Below, in pieces: positions 26,546-35,142 of a stretch of 48,000 nucleotides of DNA (positions are counted from its first letter, which is position 1; every line of letters starts with the position of its first letter). The stretch is from the NCBI GenBank assembly GCA_944371525.1, contig CALVXP010000004.1, positions 1 to 48,000 of the forward strand, given 5' to 3'. The translations under genes and the position numbers were made by a program. Under the pieces are notes generated by a model. That model had not been told where the DNA came from and searched no databases. It saw only the letters and a program-made list of their open reading frames with translations. The stretch comes from an uncultured Bacilli bacterium. GTDB lineage: Bacteria > Bacillota_I > Bacilli_A > RF39 > UBA660.

Positions 26546-28474
26546 ATGTATTTTTTGCTTAATATTACACAAGTTATATTTGACGCAATGCGTTCTTTGT
26601 GTTTATTTTTAGATATAGTTATATATGACTTGATAGTATTAATGTATGGAATTTTTGAAAAATTAGCAGTTGCAGAATTTTTAAGCAACGAGGCTATTCA
26701 GGACATCTATAGAAAAGTTGGATTGATTTTAGGATTATATATGGTATTTAGGTTAACTTTTTCATTAATAAAGATGTTAATTGACCCTGATTTAGTGGCT
26801 GATAAGGAAAAGGGAGTTTATAATATTATAAAAAGAATAATTATTTCTGTCTTTTTGATGGCTGTTACCCCGTTTATTTTTAATGAAGCTTTTGAGATAC
26901 AAAGGATTGTGGTCACTAGTAATATAATTGGAAAAGTAATAATGGGAGTTAACGATAATAATACTTCTGATTTTGGTTCTTTGCTTGCCGAAAATGTGTT
27001 TTTTAATTTTTTTAAAGATGAAATTGATCCTCAATATGAACCAGATCCAGGATTAATGAATCTAAAAGATAAGGTAAAAGTTGAGGGATTTGGTGTTACA
27101 TTAGACGCTGTTAACAATACTGAAACTATTGGTGGGTATACTATAGAGTTTGATCATATTGTATCTGTATTAGTTGGTGCTTTTTTGCTCTGGGTAATAG
27201 TAATATATTGCTTTGCTGTTGGAAGACGCGTAATTCAATTAGCTTTTTTGCAGCTAATTGCTCCTATACCTATTTTATCATATGTATCAGATAAAAAAGA
27301 AACAGCATTTAGTAATTGGGTTAAGCAGTGTATGGCTACTTATATTGATTTGTTTATTAGGTTAGCTATTATTTATTTTGTTATGTATGTTGTTTCCATA
27401 TTAGCACAAAATTTATCATCATCTACTTTACCTATATTAAGTGAGACAACTGGAGTTGAAACATCAGATCCATTGTTTACAACAATAGTAATAATACTAA
27501 TTTGTGGACTATTATTATTTGCTAAAAGTGCTCCTGATATGATAAGTGAATTATTCCCTGGTCTTAAAACAAAAGCATCAATTGGTTATGGATTTGGTTT
27601 TGAATCAGAAGGTGCTAAAGGATTAGGCGCTTTATTAGGAACAACAGTAGGTAGTGTTTTAGGTTTTACAACTGGTCGTGGCTTAGGAAGAATAACTGGT
27701 GCTCTGTCTGGAGCTGCCAAAGGAATTGGTACTATTAACGAAAAAGGAAATGCTATCAGGAATTCGTTTAATGCTGTAAAGAAGCAGGTTGAGGCTAATG
27801 AGGCGAGAAATGCCCGAATTAGGGGAACTTCGACATTAGGAAGAGTTGCAGAATTTGGTCATAGATTAGGTGTACCTTTATCTTATTTGGATAGGCAAGA
27901 AGCTGCAATCTATGATTTAGATAAAAAAATAGATCGTGAAAAATTTTCTGCTAATTTGTTTGGGCTTGTTGGAAAACGGAAAAGTGCAATGAAAAGTATT
28001 GCTGAAGATGAATTGTTACATAGTGATTTAAGTGGTACTGCTCTCGAGAAAACACAGGAAAAGTTATTGAAGCTTAAAGCAGCGATGGAGACCGCGGAAA
28101 AGTCTGGAGATGCTGGTGCATATGCGAGCGCAGTAGTTGCTTATAATAAGAATTTAAAGGAAGCAAAAGAAGAGTTTATCGATAAAGCTATGCAAAATAG
28201 TGGCTTGAGTGGTAAATTTACTGCTGAATATAATGGATTAAAAGCGGATATCGATGCATATGCTGGTGAATTTGCATCCATTGGCGTAAGTGCATCTTCA
28301 ATTGTAAATAATAAATCGTTGAATTCAGCTGAGGAAGCTGCTACTGCTGAGTCACAGAGACACACCTTTAATCAAAATGAATATGAAGCTGAAAAAACTC
28401 GTATTACTAGTAGTGAAAAATATAAAAGAGCTAAGGCTAATAGAGCAGCAGTTGGTGGTAAATCCAAAAATTAA
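26546..28474 (+). CDS. VirB6/TrbL-like polytopic membrane protein
   Basis: The product is 642 residues. It has several hydrophobic helices between residues 1 and 125, a soluble loop, then a further group between about 205 and 335 (SVLVGAFLLWVIVIYCFAVG, FIRLAIIYFVMYVVSILA, TIVIILICGLLLFA), which is the VirB6/TrbL pattern for the translocation channel. The Pro-containing LQLIAPIPILSYVSDKKETA loop is typical of the Gram-positive members. After residue 340 comes a Gly/Ala-rich stretch (GLGALLGTTVGSVLGF) and a 230-residue charged, Ala-rich helical tail that probably faces the cytoplasm. AAGGAGG precedes the start. It follows the VirB2-like fusion after 16 bases. Confidence 0.85.
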   Translation: MYFLLNITQVIFDAMRSLCLFLDIVIYDLIVLMYGIFEKLAVAEFLSNEAIQDIYRKVGLILGLYMVFRLTFSLIKMLIDPDLVADKEKGVYNIIKRIIISVFLMAVTPFIFNEAFEIQRIVVTSNIIGKVIMGVNDNNTSDFGSLLAENVFFNFFKDEIDPQYEPDPGLMNLKDKVKVEGFGVTLDAVNNTETIGGYTIEFDHIVSVLVGAFLLWVIVIYCFAVGRRVIQLAFLQLIAPIPILSYVSDKKETAFSNWVKQCMATYIDLFIRLAIIYFVMYVVSILAQNLSSSTLPILSETTGVETSDPLFTTIVIILICGLLLFAKSAPDMISELFPGLKTKASIGYGFGFESEGAKGLGALLGTTVGSVLGFTTGRGLGRITGALSGAAKGIGTINEKGNAIRNSFNAVKKQVEANEARNARIRGTSTLGRVAEFGHRLGVPLSYLDRQEAAIYDLDKKIDREKFSANLFGLVGKRKSAMKSIAEDELLHSDLSGTALEKTQEKLLKLKAAMETAEKSGDAGAYASAVVAYNKNLKEAKEEFIDKAMQNSGLSGKFTAEYNGLKADIDAYAGEFASIGVSASSIVNNKSLNSAEEAATAESQRHTFNQNEYEAEKTRITSSEKYKRAKANRAAVGGKSKN

Positions 28475-28521
28475 TTTATAAAAAAGAATATGAAGACGGA
28501 CTTTTATAGGAGTGTGAGAAA

Positions 28522-28860
28522 ATGATTAATAATAGTTATTTAGTTCCTGCTAATGCAAAAAAAGGTACATTAATTTTAAATGTTTTTAGACTTTTTGATA
28601 TAGTTATGTTTTCTAGTGGAATTTTATTGACATTGTTGCTTATTACGATTGTATCTTCCAATAATGTAATTTTGATGTTGTTATGTTGTTTACCTGCTGC
28701 TATTACTGGTTTTTTGGTAATACCAATTCCAAATTATCATAATGTATTAGTTGCTATTCAAAGTATATTTAATTACTATTTTAATAGAAAGTGTTATGTT
28801 TGGAAAGGTTGGTGTTTTTATGAAAGATTCGTTAACGAACAGCAAAGCAACAAAGGTTAA
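28522..28860 (+). CDS. PrgI/VirB3-like membrane protein
   Basis: The 112-residue protein has two adjacent hydrophobic helices (about residues 25-47 and 50-70; IVMFSSGILLTLLLITIV, VILMLLCCLPAAITGFLVI) and ends with NYYFNRKCYVWKGW, close to the family's Y-x-W-(K/R)-G end. PrgI-family proteins replace VirB3 in Gram-positive type IV secretion and always sit next to VirB4, as here. Its 3' end overlaps the next gene by 41 bases. AGGAGTG is the binding site. Confidence 0.82.
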   Translation: MINNSYLVPANAKKGTLILNVFRLFDIVMFSSGILLTLLLITIVSSNNVILMLLCCLPAAITGFLVIPIPNYHNVLVAIQSIFNYYFNRKCYVWKGWCFYERFVNEQQSNKG

Positions 28861-29398
28861 TTCGAAATATAGTGAAGATTGGATTCCTGTTAATAACATA
28901 AGCAATGGTACAATAATTTTAAATAATAAATATAAAGTGACTGGTGTTAAAGTTAAACCTAGAAATATTTTTATATTGGATTTTGCTTCACAAGAGAATA
29001 TTATAATTGGGTTGAAGAATTTTTATAATATGATAGATTTTGAATTTTGGTTAATTGCGGCAGATAGACCTGTTGATATTACTAATTATATTGCGAAATT
29101 GCAATTATTGTATAATAGTACCACAAGTCCTGTTGTAAGGAAAATGATTAATCAAGATATGCGCAAAGCCAATTCATTTGTTGATAATAAAGTTACTGAT
29201 ACAGAGTATTATATACTTTTTAAAGAAAATAATAATGATTTAATTCAAAAAAAGATTAGAACATTAATTACTGGGCTTTCAAATTGTGGATTAGAAGCTA
29301 CTCAAACATCAAATGATGATTTGCGTGTTATATTAGATAATTTTTTGAATAGTGGAATGCACACTAGTTTTGGGACGGTGATAACTGATGAATTTTAA
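28820..29398 (+). CDS. VirB4 N-terminal domain as a separate protein
   Basis: The product is 192 residues. The ATG at 28820 follows AAAGGTTGGTG; it starts inside the 3' end of the PrgI-like gene in another frame. After a polar N-terminus, DWIPVNNISNGTIILNNKYK and KPRNIFILDFASQEN, then IGLKNFYNMIDFEFWLIAAD, match the N-terminal (TraC/TraE-like) domain that usually forms the first 200 residues of Gram-positive VirB4. It overlaps the VirB4 motor gene by 11 bases, in a different frame, and each has its own start and binding site. It therefore looks like a stable gene split rather than a fresh frameshift. It has no P-loop of its own. Confidence 0.75.
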   Translation: MKDSLTNSKATKVNSKYSEDWIPVNNISNGTIILNNKYKVTGVKVKPRNIFILDFASQENIIIGLKNFYNMIDFEFWLIAADRPVDITNYIAKLQLLYNSTTSPVVRKMINQDMRKANSFVDNKVTDTEYYILFKENNNDLIQKKIRTLITGLSNCGLEATQTSNDDLRVILDNFLNSGMHTSFGTVITDEF

Positions 29399-31172
29399 AT
29401 CTCAAATAGCTCCTAAGGGCTTACATTTTTATCCTTCTGATTTTATAATAAGTGATAAATATGCTACTATACTTACAGTAATTTCTTATCCAAGATTAAT
29501 TGCTCCGGGTTATTTAGCTAATATAACAAATTTGGCTGGAGTAAAATTAGTAATTAAACATATTCCGTTACCTTTTTCAGTTTTAGCCAAAATGCTTAAT
29601 AAAGAAATTTCTGATTTAAAAGAAAGATATCAATATGAAAGAGATAGAACGATACAAGAAAAAATTAGGCAGGACATAGATTCTTTAGAGTATTTTATTC
29701 AACAATTTACTGCGTCTCAATCTAAAACTTTTGATTTTCAAATGCATATTATGATTACAGCTGATACAAGAGAGCAATTGGAAATGAAAAAAATGAATTT
29801 AAAAAATTACTTAGATGCAATGGAATTACGCGCAGTTCCATTAAGATTTGAACAGGAAAGAGTACTAAAATCTATTTTACCAATATTTGATAAACAACCA
29901 ATTGAAATGAGAATTGGAACTCCTATGCCTTCACCTACTATGGCGGCTATGTATCCGTTTATTTTTGATAGCATAAAAGATGATGGTTTAGCAACATTGT
30001 TAGGGGTAGATTTTTCAGGTGGTGTTATTTTGTTTAATCAATTTTTATATCAAATAAAAAAAGAGAATAATAGAAATAATGCTAATATGATTATTTTAGG
30101 TACATCTGGTTCTGGGAAATCAACAGCGGCTAAGCTAATTCTTAGAAGTCATATTAGAAACGGTTATCAAATTGTTGCTGTTGATCCAGAAGGTGAAATT
30201 AGTGAGATGACTCAAAATTATGGTGGACAAGTAGTTGATCTTGGTAAGGGTGGAGAATTTGGTATTATTAATCCATTAGAAATTATAATAGATGCAGATG
30301 AAGAAGAAATAAAATCTGGTTTGGGTTATACTGTTTTAACTAAGACTTTACAATCATTGAAAGCTTTTATGAAATACTACTCTCCTGATATAGAGGAAGA
30401 TGTTTTAACTTTATTTAACGAAGTTGTTCAAGACACTTATGCAAGATTTGGAATAGGGTTTAATACAGATTTTAGTAATTTAAAGTCTGAAAATTTTCCT
30501 ATTTTTAGTGATGTATATTCTACTGTTGTAAATAGATTGAGAGAAATGACTGATAAAACTCACGAAAGAGATGTTATGGAAAGATTAGAATTAAAGCTAA
30601 GACCATTAGTAAGAGAATTAAAATATTATTTTAATGGCCATACTTCGTTGCCTAGTAATACAGATTTTGTAGTATTTAATATTAAAGAATTAATGAATTC
30701 TGATGTTAATATCAGAAATGCATTATTATTTAATTCTTTGAAATATGCTTGGGGATTATGTTTAAATCCGGAAGTTAATACTGTTTTATTTGTTGATGAA
30801 GCTCATGTTTTATTAGGTGAGAAAAATGTTTTGGGTGCTGAATTTTTAGCACAAATTCAAAGAAGGGCTAGAAAATATAATACTGGTACAATTATAATAA
30901 CTCAACAACCATCTGACTTTGTAGGTCAAGATATTATTATTCATGGTAAAGCTATTTTTGATAATGCTTCTTATTATTTGGTAATGGGATTGAAGAAACA
31001 AGCAGTTGATGATTTAAGTAATTTAATTGATTTGAACGATAACGAAAAAGAAAGTATTAAAAGGTATAGTCAAGGAGACGGTTTGTTTGTTTGTGGTAAT
31101 AGAAGGATGCAAATTAATGTTATTGTGAGTGAAGAGGAATTAGAATCATTTGGCAGTGGTGGTGGATTATAG
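29388..31172 (+). CDS. VirB4-family type IV secretion ATPase
   Basis: The product is 594 residues. The N-terminal 200 residues are the middle part of VirB4 (FDFQMHIMITADTREQLEMK). The motor domain has Walker A GTSGSGKST (about residue 238), GYQIVAVDPEGE, Walker B VLFVDEAHVLLGE (about 468) and TIIITQQPSDF, the family's C-terminal motif order. VirB4 is the essential energy source of type IV secretion and is membrane-bound with PrgI/VirB3. The protein lacks the usual first 200 residues, which the overlapping upstream gene supplies. A VirD4 coupling ATPase, the usual partner in conjugation, is not found in the window. Confidence 0.95.
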   Translation: MNFKSQIAPKGLHFYPSDFIISDKYATILTVISYPRLIAPGYLANITNLAGVKLVIKHIPLPFSVLAKMLNKEISDLKERYQYERDRTIQEKIRQDIDSLEYFIQQFTASQSKTFDFQMHIMITADTREQLEMKKMNLKNYLDAMELRAVPLRFEQERVLKSILPIFDKQPIEMRIGTPMPSPTMAAMYPFIFDSIKDDGLATLLGVDFSGGVILFNQFLYQIKKENNRNNANMIILGTSGSGKSTAAKLILRSHIRNGYQIVAVDPEGEISEMTQNYGGQVVDLGKGGEFGIINPLEIIIDADEEEIKSGLGYTVLTKTLQSLKAFMKYYSPDIEEDVLTLFNEVVQDTYARFGIGFNTDFSNLKSENFPIFSDVYSTVVNRLREMTDKTHERDVMERLELKLRPLVRELKYYFNGHTSLPSNTDFVVFNIKELMNSDVNIRNALLFNSLKYAWGLCLNPEVNTVLFVDEAHVLLGEKNVLGAEFLAQIQRRARKYNTGTIIITQQPSDFVGQDIIIHGKAIFDNASYYLVMGLKKQAVDDLSNLIDLNDNEKESIKRYSQGDGLFVCGNRRMQINVIVSEEELESFGSGGGL

Positions 31173-31191
31173 TTTTTGGTGGTGATTGAAA

Positions 31192-32499
31192 ATGAACGAA
31201 GGTAATAAAAATAATACTTCTGTATTAGGTGTACAGTTGTTAAAAAAAAAATTTAATAAGTTTATTTTTATTGGTACTTTTTCTATTTCAATATTTTTAA
31301 TAATATTTATAATTTTACTTGTAGCATTGGCCGCTGTTGGTCCTTTAGCAAGTTTATTGGATTTTACTATTACAGCAGATCCTGTAAAGAAATTTTCTTA
31401 CGGTTGTACTAATTGTGTTTCTATTACCACTAGTAGTGTTTTTTATGATAATAGTTTTTCAAAATCGGATTTTGTAAATGCAGTAAATAGTTACGAAGTT
31501 GTAAATGATGTTGGTGGTTCTGGAAAAACGACTGTGTGGGGGTATGAAACTTTTTTTAAAGGAAATGCTGAAAATTTTTTTGATATTGCAACTTCATATA
31601 ATATAGATCCTAGATTTGTTTTTTCGATAGGTATATTAGAAAGTTATTATGGTACTTCAAATATTGCTGTTGATAAAGGTAATTTTTTTGGTTATATGGC
31701 ATATGATGATTCGCCGTATGATTCGGCTCAAACTTTTTCTAGAATGGCGGAGGGAATAGATGCGGTTTCTTCTTTGATTAATAGATATTCAACTGAGGGC
31801 ACTTGGTACTATAATACTATTGTTTCTAGGGGATATGATCCTACTACAATAGATGGTGTTGGGTCGATATATGCTACTGATCCTGGTTGGGCTACTAAAG
31901 TTAAAAGTATAATGAAAAATATTTTTGGATATGTAGAGGAAAGTGTTTCTAGTGGTAATGGTACTGTTACCTTGTCATCTGGTGATGGATATAAAAGTTT
32001 ATATACTAGTAGTTTTGGAAAAAAATATAAAGAATATAAACAAAATTCATCAGATGCTAGTTATAGAAATCTTATGTATGGTGACAATACAATAGCTGTT
32101 CAGGGATGTAGTATAACTGCTATAGCGATTGTATTAAGTGGTTATGGATATGATGTTACACCAGCAACTTGGTCAGGAAATAATTATATTAGTGTTTCTG
32201 GTGTATTAAATTCTTATGTAGGTGCTAGTTTGCATTATGCTTCTTCAAATTCTTATGATTCAAAACAATATATTCAAGATAATTTGAAAAATGGTAATCC
32301 TGTTATTATTCATGTTTTGGCGAGAAGTTCATTTACTAATAATGAACATTGGATGGCTTTATTAGATATAAGTTCTGATGGCAGTCAAGTATATTTGTCT
32401 AATCCAAATGCCTCTGGTCAAAATGGATGGGTTAATATAGATGATGCTTTATATGACTTAAATAGTTATGTTGTAGTATCAGGAGGTAAAAATGTTTAA
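31192..32499 (+). CDS. Bifunctional wall hydrolase: glucosaminidase-like plus C39-like peptidase
   Basis: The product is 435 residues. The ATG at 31192 follows GGTGGTGA. One N-terminal helix (about 24-50) anchors it outside the membrane. Residues about 120-245 form a glucosaminidase/lysozyme-like domain (FDIATSYNIDPRFVFSIG, ILESYYGTSNIA with the candidate catalytic Glu, and NFFGYMAYDD). Residues about 270-430 resemble a papain-like C39-type domain with Cys in VQGCSITAIA, His in NNEHWMALLD and Asn in LSNPNASG. Two-domain enzymes of this kind (VirB1/CwlT role) open peptidoglycan for secretion machines in Gram-positives. It overlaps the next gene by eight bases. Confidence 0.85.
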   Translation: MNEGNKNNTSVLGVQLLKKKFNKFIFIGTFSISIFLIIFIILLVALAAVGPLASLLDFTITADPVKKFSYGCTNCVSITTSSVFYDNSFSKSDFVNAVNSYEVVNDVGGSGKTTVWGYETFFKGNAENFFDIATSYNIDPRFVFSIGILESYYGTSNIAVDKGNFFGYMAYDDSPYDSAQTFSRMAEGIDAVSSLINRYSTEGTWYYNTIVSRGYDPTTIDGVGSIYATDPGWATKVKSIMKNIFGYVEESVSSGNGTVTLSSGDGYKSLYTSSFGKKYKEYKQNSSDASYRNLMYGDNTIAVQGCSITAIAIVLSGYGYDVTPATWSGNNYISVSGVLNSYVGASLHYASSNSYDSKQYIQDNLKNGNPVIIHVLARSSFTNNEHWMALLDISSDGSQVYLSNPNASGQNGWVNIDDALYDLNSYVVVSGGKNV

Positions 32500-33379
32500 A
32501 GAGAATAAGGGTATAATCATTATATTATGTATAATATTTATTGTTATAACAGTTGCTGTGTTTTTTGTTAATGACTATTATAAAAATATTGACGAAAAAC
32601 AATCTGAAAATCCAATTTTACAGAATGATACTACAATTAAAATTGTAGAGGATAAAGATTTGTTATTAACATGTAAACAAATTATAGATGATTATCTTAT
32701 TAATATGAGTAATAAGCTATATAATCAAGTGTATTTGCTTTATACTGATAATTATATTAATTATAATAATTTAACTGTTGAAGATATTGAAAAAATAAAT
32801 TTATCATTTAATGGTAATTATAATTATCACATAATATCTATGCATTATTCTGAAGGTAATAGTGTAACTACTGTTTATAGTTATGGTACATTATATGGTG
32901 ATAATCAACCAATTAATTCATATTTTAAAATTTTATTAGATTATAGTAATAATAGTTATGCATTAGAACCAATTGATGAAAAACAATTTAATGAATATAT
33001 TTCATATAAAGGTAAAGTTAATGAAGAACATGTTAGTGCTAATGATTATAATAAATTTCAAAAGAGTACTGTTAATGAACCTTCTATGTGTGCTTTTTAT
33101 TTTTCTGATTATAAATATAATATTACATATGATTTAGAAACAGCTTATAATAATTTTAGTTCTTGGTTTATAGAAGAACAATTTAAGGATTTTTCAATTT
33201 TAAAAAATTATATTGAAAAGAATTATAATGATATAAATTTATCATATTTAAAAGAATATCAAGTATATTATACTGATAATCGTACTAATTATGTTTGTGT
33301 TGCTAGTAATAATTTAGTGTATGAATTTTATGTATATGATTTGTTTAAGTATAAAATGTCTTTTAGTAGTAGGCAATAG
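32492..33379 (+). CDS. VirB8/TcpC-like membrane protein
   Basis: The product is 295 residues. One N-terminal helix (IIIILCIIFIVITVAVFFV) is followed by an extracellular part that seems to hold two similar alpha/beta units: ICxxxIDDYLINMSNKLYNQVYLLY-type helices (about residues 60-85) and DLETAYNNFSSWF to KNYIEKNYND (about 210-245). Two NTF2-like units after one helix is the plan of TcpC, the Gram-positive VirB8-type scaffold. The sequence itself is Asn/Tyr-rich and divergent, so this is an inference helped by context. It starts eight bases before the hydrolase gene ends and is the last gene of the secretion locus. Confidence 0.6.
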   Translation: MFKENKGIIIILCIIFIVITVAVFFVNDYYKNIDEKQSENPILQNDTTIKIVEDKDLLLTCKQIIDDYLINMSNKLYNQVYLLYTDNYINYNNLTVEDIEKINLSFNGNYNYHIISMHYSEGNSVTTVYSYGTLYGDNQPINSYFKILLDYSNNSYALEPIDEKQFNEYISYKGKVNEEHVSANDYNKFQKSTVNEPSMCAFYFSDYKYNITYDLETAYNNFSSWFIEEQFKDFSILKNYIEKNYNDINLSYLKEYQVYYTDNRTNYVCVASNNLVYEFYVYDLFKYKMSFSSRQ

Positions 33380-33397
33380 TAAAAAGGGAGAGATGTT

Positions 33398-35050
33398 ATG
33401 GAAACAATTACAATTACTTTTGATAATGGTGATAAAAAGGAATATGTTAAAGGAATTAAATTTATAGATATTGTTAATGATTTAAAAGATAATTTTAAAT
33501 ATGATATATTGTGTGGTAAATTTAGAAATCAAATTGTAAATTATAATGATAGTATAATTAGAAGTGGTTTATTAAATTTATATGATATGAATACAAAAGA
33601 AGGAAATAAAATATATGAAAGAGGTTTAGTTATTTTATTTGAAAAAAGTGTAAGAGAACATTTAGGAAAAGATACAAGAGTTAAAATAAGTTATTCAATT
33701 GATAAAGGTATTTTTTGTCAAATTTATAAAAAAATAACAGAAGATGATGTAAAACGAATAAAAAAAATAATGAAAGATAAAGTAGATAAAGCAATTCCTT
33801 TTGTTAGGATCGAAACTTCTAGAACAGAAGCAATTGAATATTTTAAAAATATTAAGAGGTATGATAAAGTAAAGAGTTTATTATATGATACTACAAATTT
33901 TGTTTCGTTATGTAAGTTTGATGGAAGTTATAACTATATATTAGGAAAAGTTCCATATGATAGCAGTGTTTTAAAATATTTTGATTTGACTTTATTAGAT
34001 AATGGCATCGTCCTTAGATTTCCTTCTATTTATGATAATGGTAAAATTGTTAAATATACGCATCATGAAAATTATTATAATTCTTTAAAAGAATATTCCA
34101 ATTGGGCTAATTTATTAAATATAAGTAATATAGGAGAATTAAATGAAGCAATTATAAATGATAATGCTGGTGAAATTATTAAATTATCTGAAATGATTCA
34201 AGACTATAAACTACTAAGTATTGCAGAAAAAATTACTTTAAATAAAAACGATATTAAATTAATTTTAATATCAGGTCCTTCATCTTCTGGTAAAACTACA
34301 ACTTCTAAAAAATTGGCATTATATTTAAAAACTTTAGGTATGAATCCTCATCAGTTATCTTTAGATGATTACTTTTTAAATAGAGAAGACACTCCATTAG
34401 ATGAAGAAGGAAAACCTGACTTTGAAAGTTTAAGAGCAATCGATATTAAATTATTTAATAGTCAAATGGAAAAATTATTAAAAGGGAATAAAGTTATCAC
34501 ACCAACTTATGATTTTGTAAAAGGTAAAAAAAATTTTAATAAACCTATTCAAATGGATAATAATGATGTTCTAATTATTGAGGGATTGCATGCTTTAAAT
34601 AATAATTTATTGGAAAATATAAATAAAAAAAATAAATATAAAATATATATTAGTCCTCTTGCTTTTATGGGATTAGACGATGACAATAGAATAAGTATGA
34701 CTGATATTAGATTACTAAGGAGAATTATTAGAGATAATAGAACAAGAGGTTATTCTCCAGAACATACACTTTCAACTTGGGAAGCAGTTAGGAAAGGGGA
34801 AGAAAAATATGTATTTCCTTTTCAAGATGAAGCTGATACAATATTTAATTCTATATTAGCATATGAATTAGGTGTTTTGAAAACTTATGTTGAACCGTTA
34901 TTATTTTCAATAAAAGAAGATAGTGCAGAGTATTTAACTGCTCTTAGATTAATTGAATTGTTAAAATTTGTTTTACCTATTCCTAGCGATACTGTTCCAG
35001 ATGTATCAATATTAAGAGAATTTATTGGTAATAGTTATTTTGAAAAGTAA
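33398..35050 (+). CDS. Uridine kinase-family protein with TGS/ThrRS-like N-terminus
   Basis: The product is 550 residues. Residues 1-60 are TGS-like and about 75-230 resemble the threonyl-tRNA synthetase second additional domain; the third part (from about 285) is a phosphoribulokinase/uridine kinase domain with P-loop GPSSSGKTTTS (293-303), SLDDYF, DVLIIEGLHALN and RRIIRDNRTRGYSP. This three-part build is common in Clostridia and Bacilli and is annotated as uridine or nucleoside kinase; its exact substrate is uncertain. It starts 18 bases after the VirB8-like gene with no terminator between, so read-through from the secretion locus is likely. A terminator overlaps its stop. Confidence 0.88.
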   Translation: METITITFDNGDKKEYVKGIKFIDIVNDLKDNFKYDILCGKFRNQIVNYNDSIIRSGLLNLYDMNTKEGNKIYERGLVILFEKSVREHLGKDTRVKISYSIDKGIFCQIYKKITEDDVKRIKKIMKDKVDKAIPFVRIETSRTEAIEYFKNIKRYDKVKSLLYDTTNFVSLCKFDGSYNYILGKVPYDSSVLKYFDLTLLDNGIVLRFPSIYDNGKIVKYTHHENYYNSLKEYSNWANLLNISNIGELNEAIINDNAGEIIKLSEMIQDYKLLSIAEKITLNKNDIKLILISGPSSSGKTTTSKKLALYLKTLGMNPHQLSLDDYFLNREDTPLDEEGKPDFESLRAIDIKLFNSQMEKLLKGNKVITPTYDFVKGKKNFNKPIQMDNNDVLIIEGLHALNNNLLENINKKNKYKIYISPLAFMGLDDDNRISMTDIRLLRRIIRDNRTRGYSPEHTLSTWEAVRKGEEKYVFPFQDEADTIFNSILAYELGVLKTYVEPLLFSIKEDSAEYLTALRLIELLKFVLPIPSDTVPDVSILREFIGNSYFEK

Positions 35051-35070
35051 ATTTTTGTTTACTTTTCTTT
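35043..35070 (+). terminator. Rho-independent terminator
   Basis: AAAAGTAAA (35043-35051) pairs with TTTACTTTT (35058-35066), followed by CTTTTTG. It overlaps the stop of the uridine kinase-family gene and is the first terminator after 24809. Confidence 0.75.
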
Positions 35071-35092
35071 TTGTAAAGTATATATTATTTTA

Positions 35093-35127
35093 TTGTATTA
35101 AAATATATTTTTTGTTAAAATTATACT
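35093..35127 (+). promoter_or_regulatory. gap promoter
   Basis: TTGTAT (35093-35098), a 17-base spacer and the extended -10 TGTTAAAAT (TAAAAT 35116-35121), with TATACT directly after (35122-35127). It drives the gap gene. Confidence 0.6.
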
Positions 35128-35142
35128 TAGGAGAGTGATATT

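Noticed and set aside
28820-29398. Frameshift error in virB4
   Set aside because: Both parts have their own start and binding site and a clean domain boundary, so a natural split is more likely; it is kept as a finding to be checked.
15202-33379. Integrative conjugative element
   Set aside because: There is no integrase, relaxase, coupling protein, oriT-like repeat or att repeat, the flanks are ordinary chromosomal genes, and base composition matches them.
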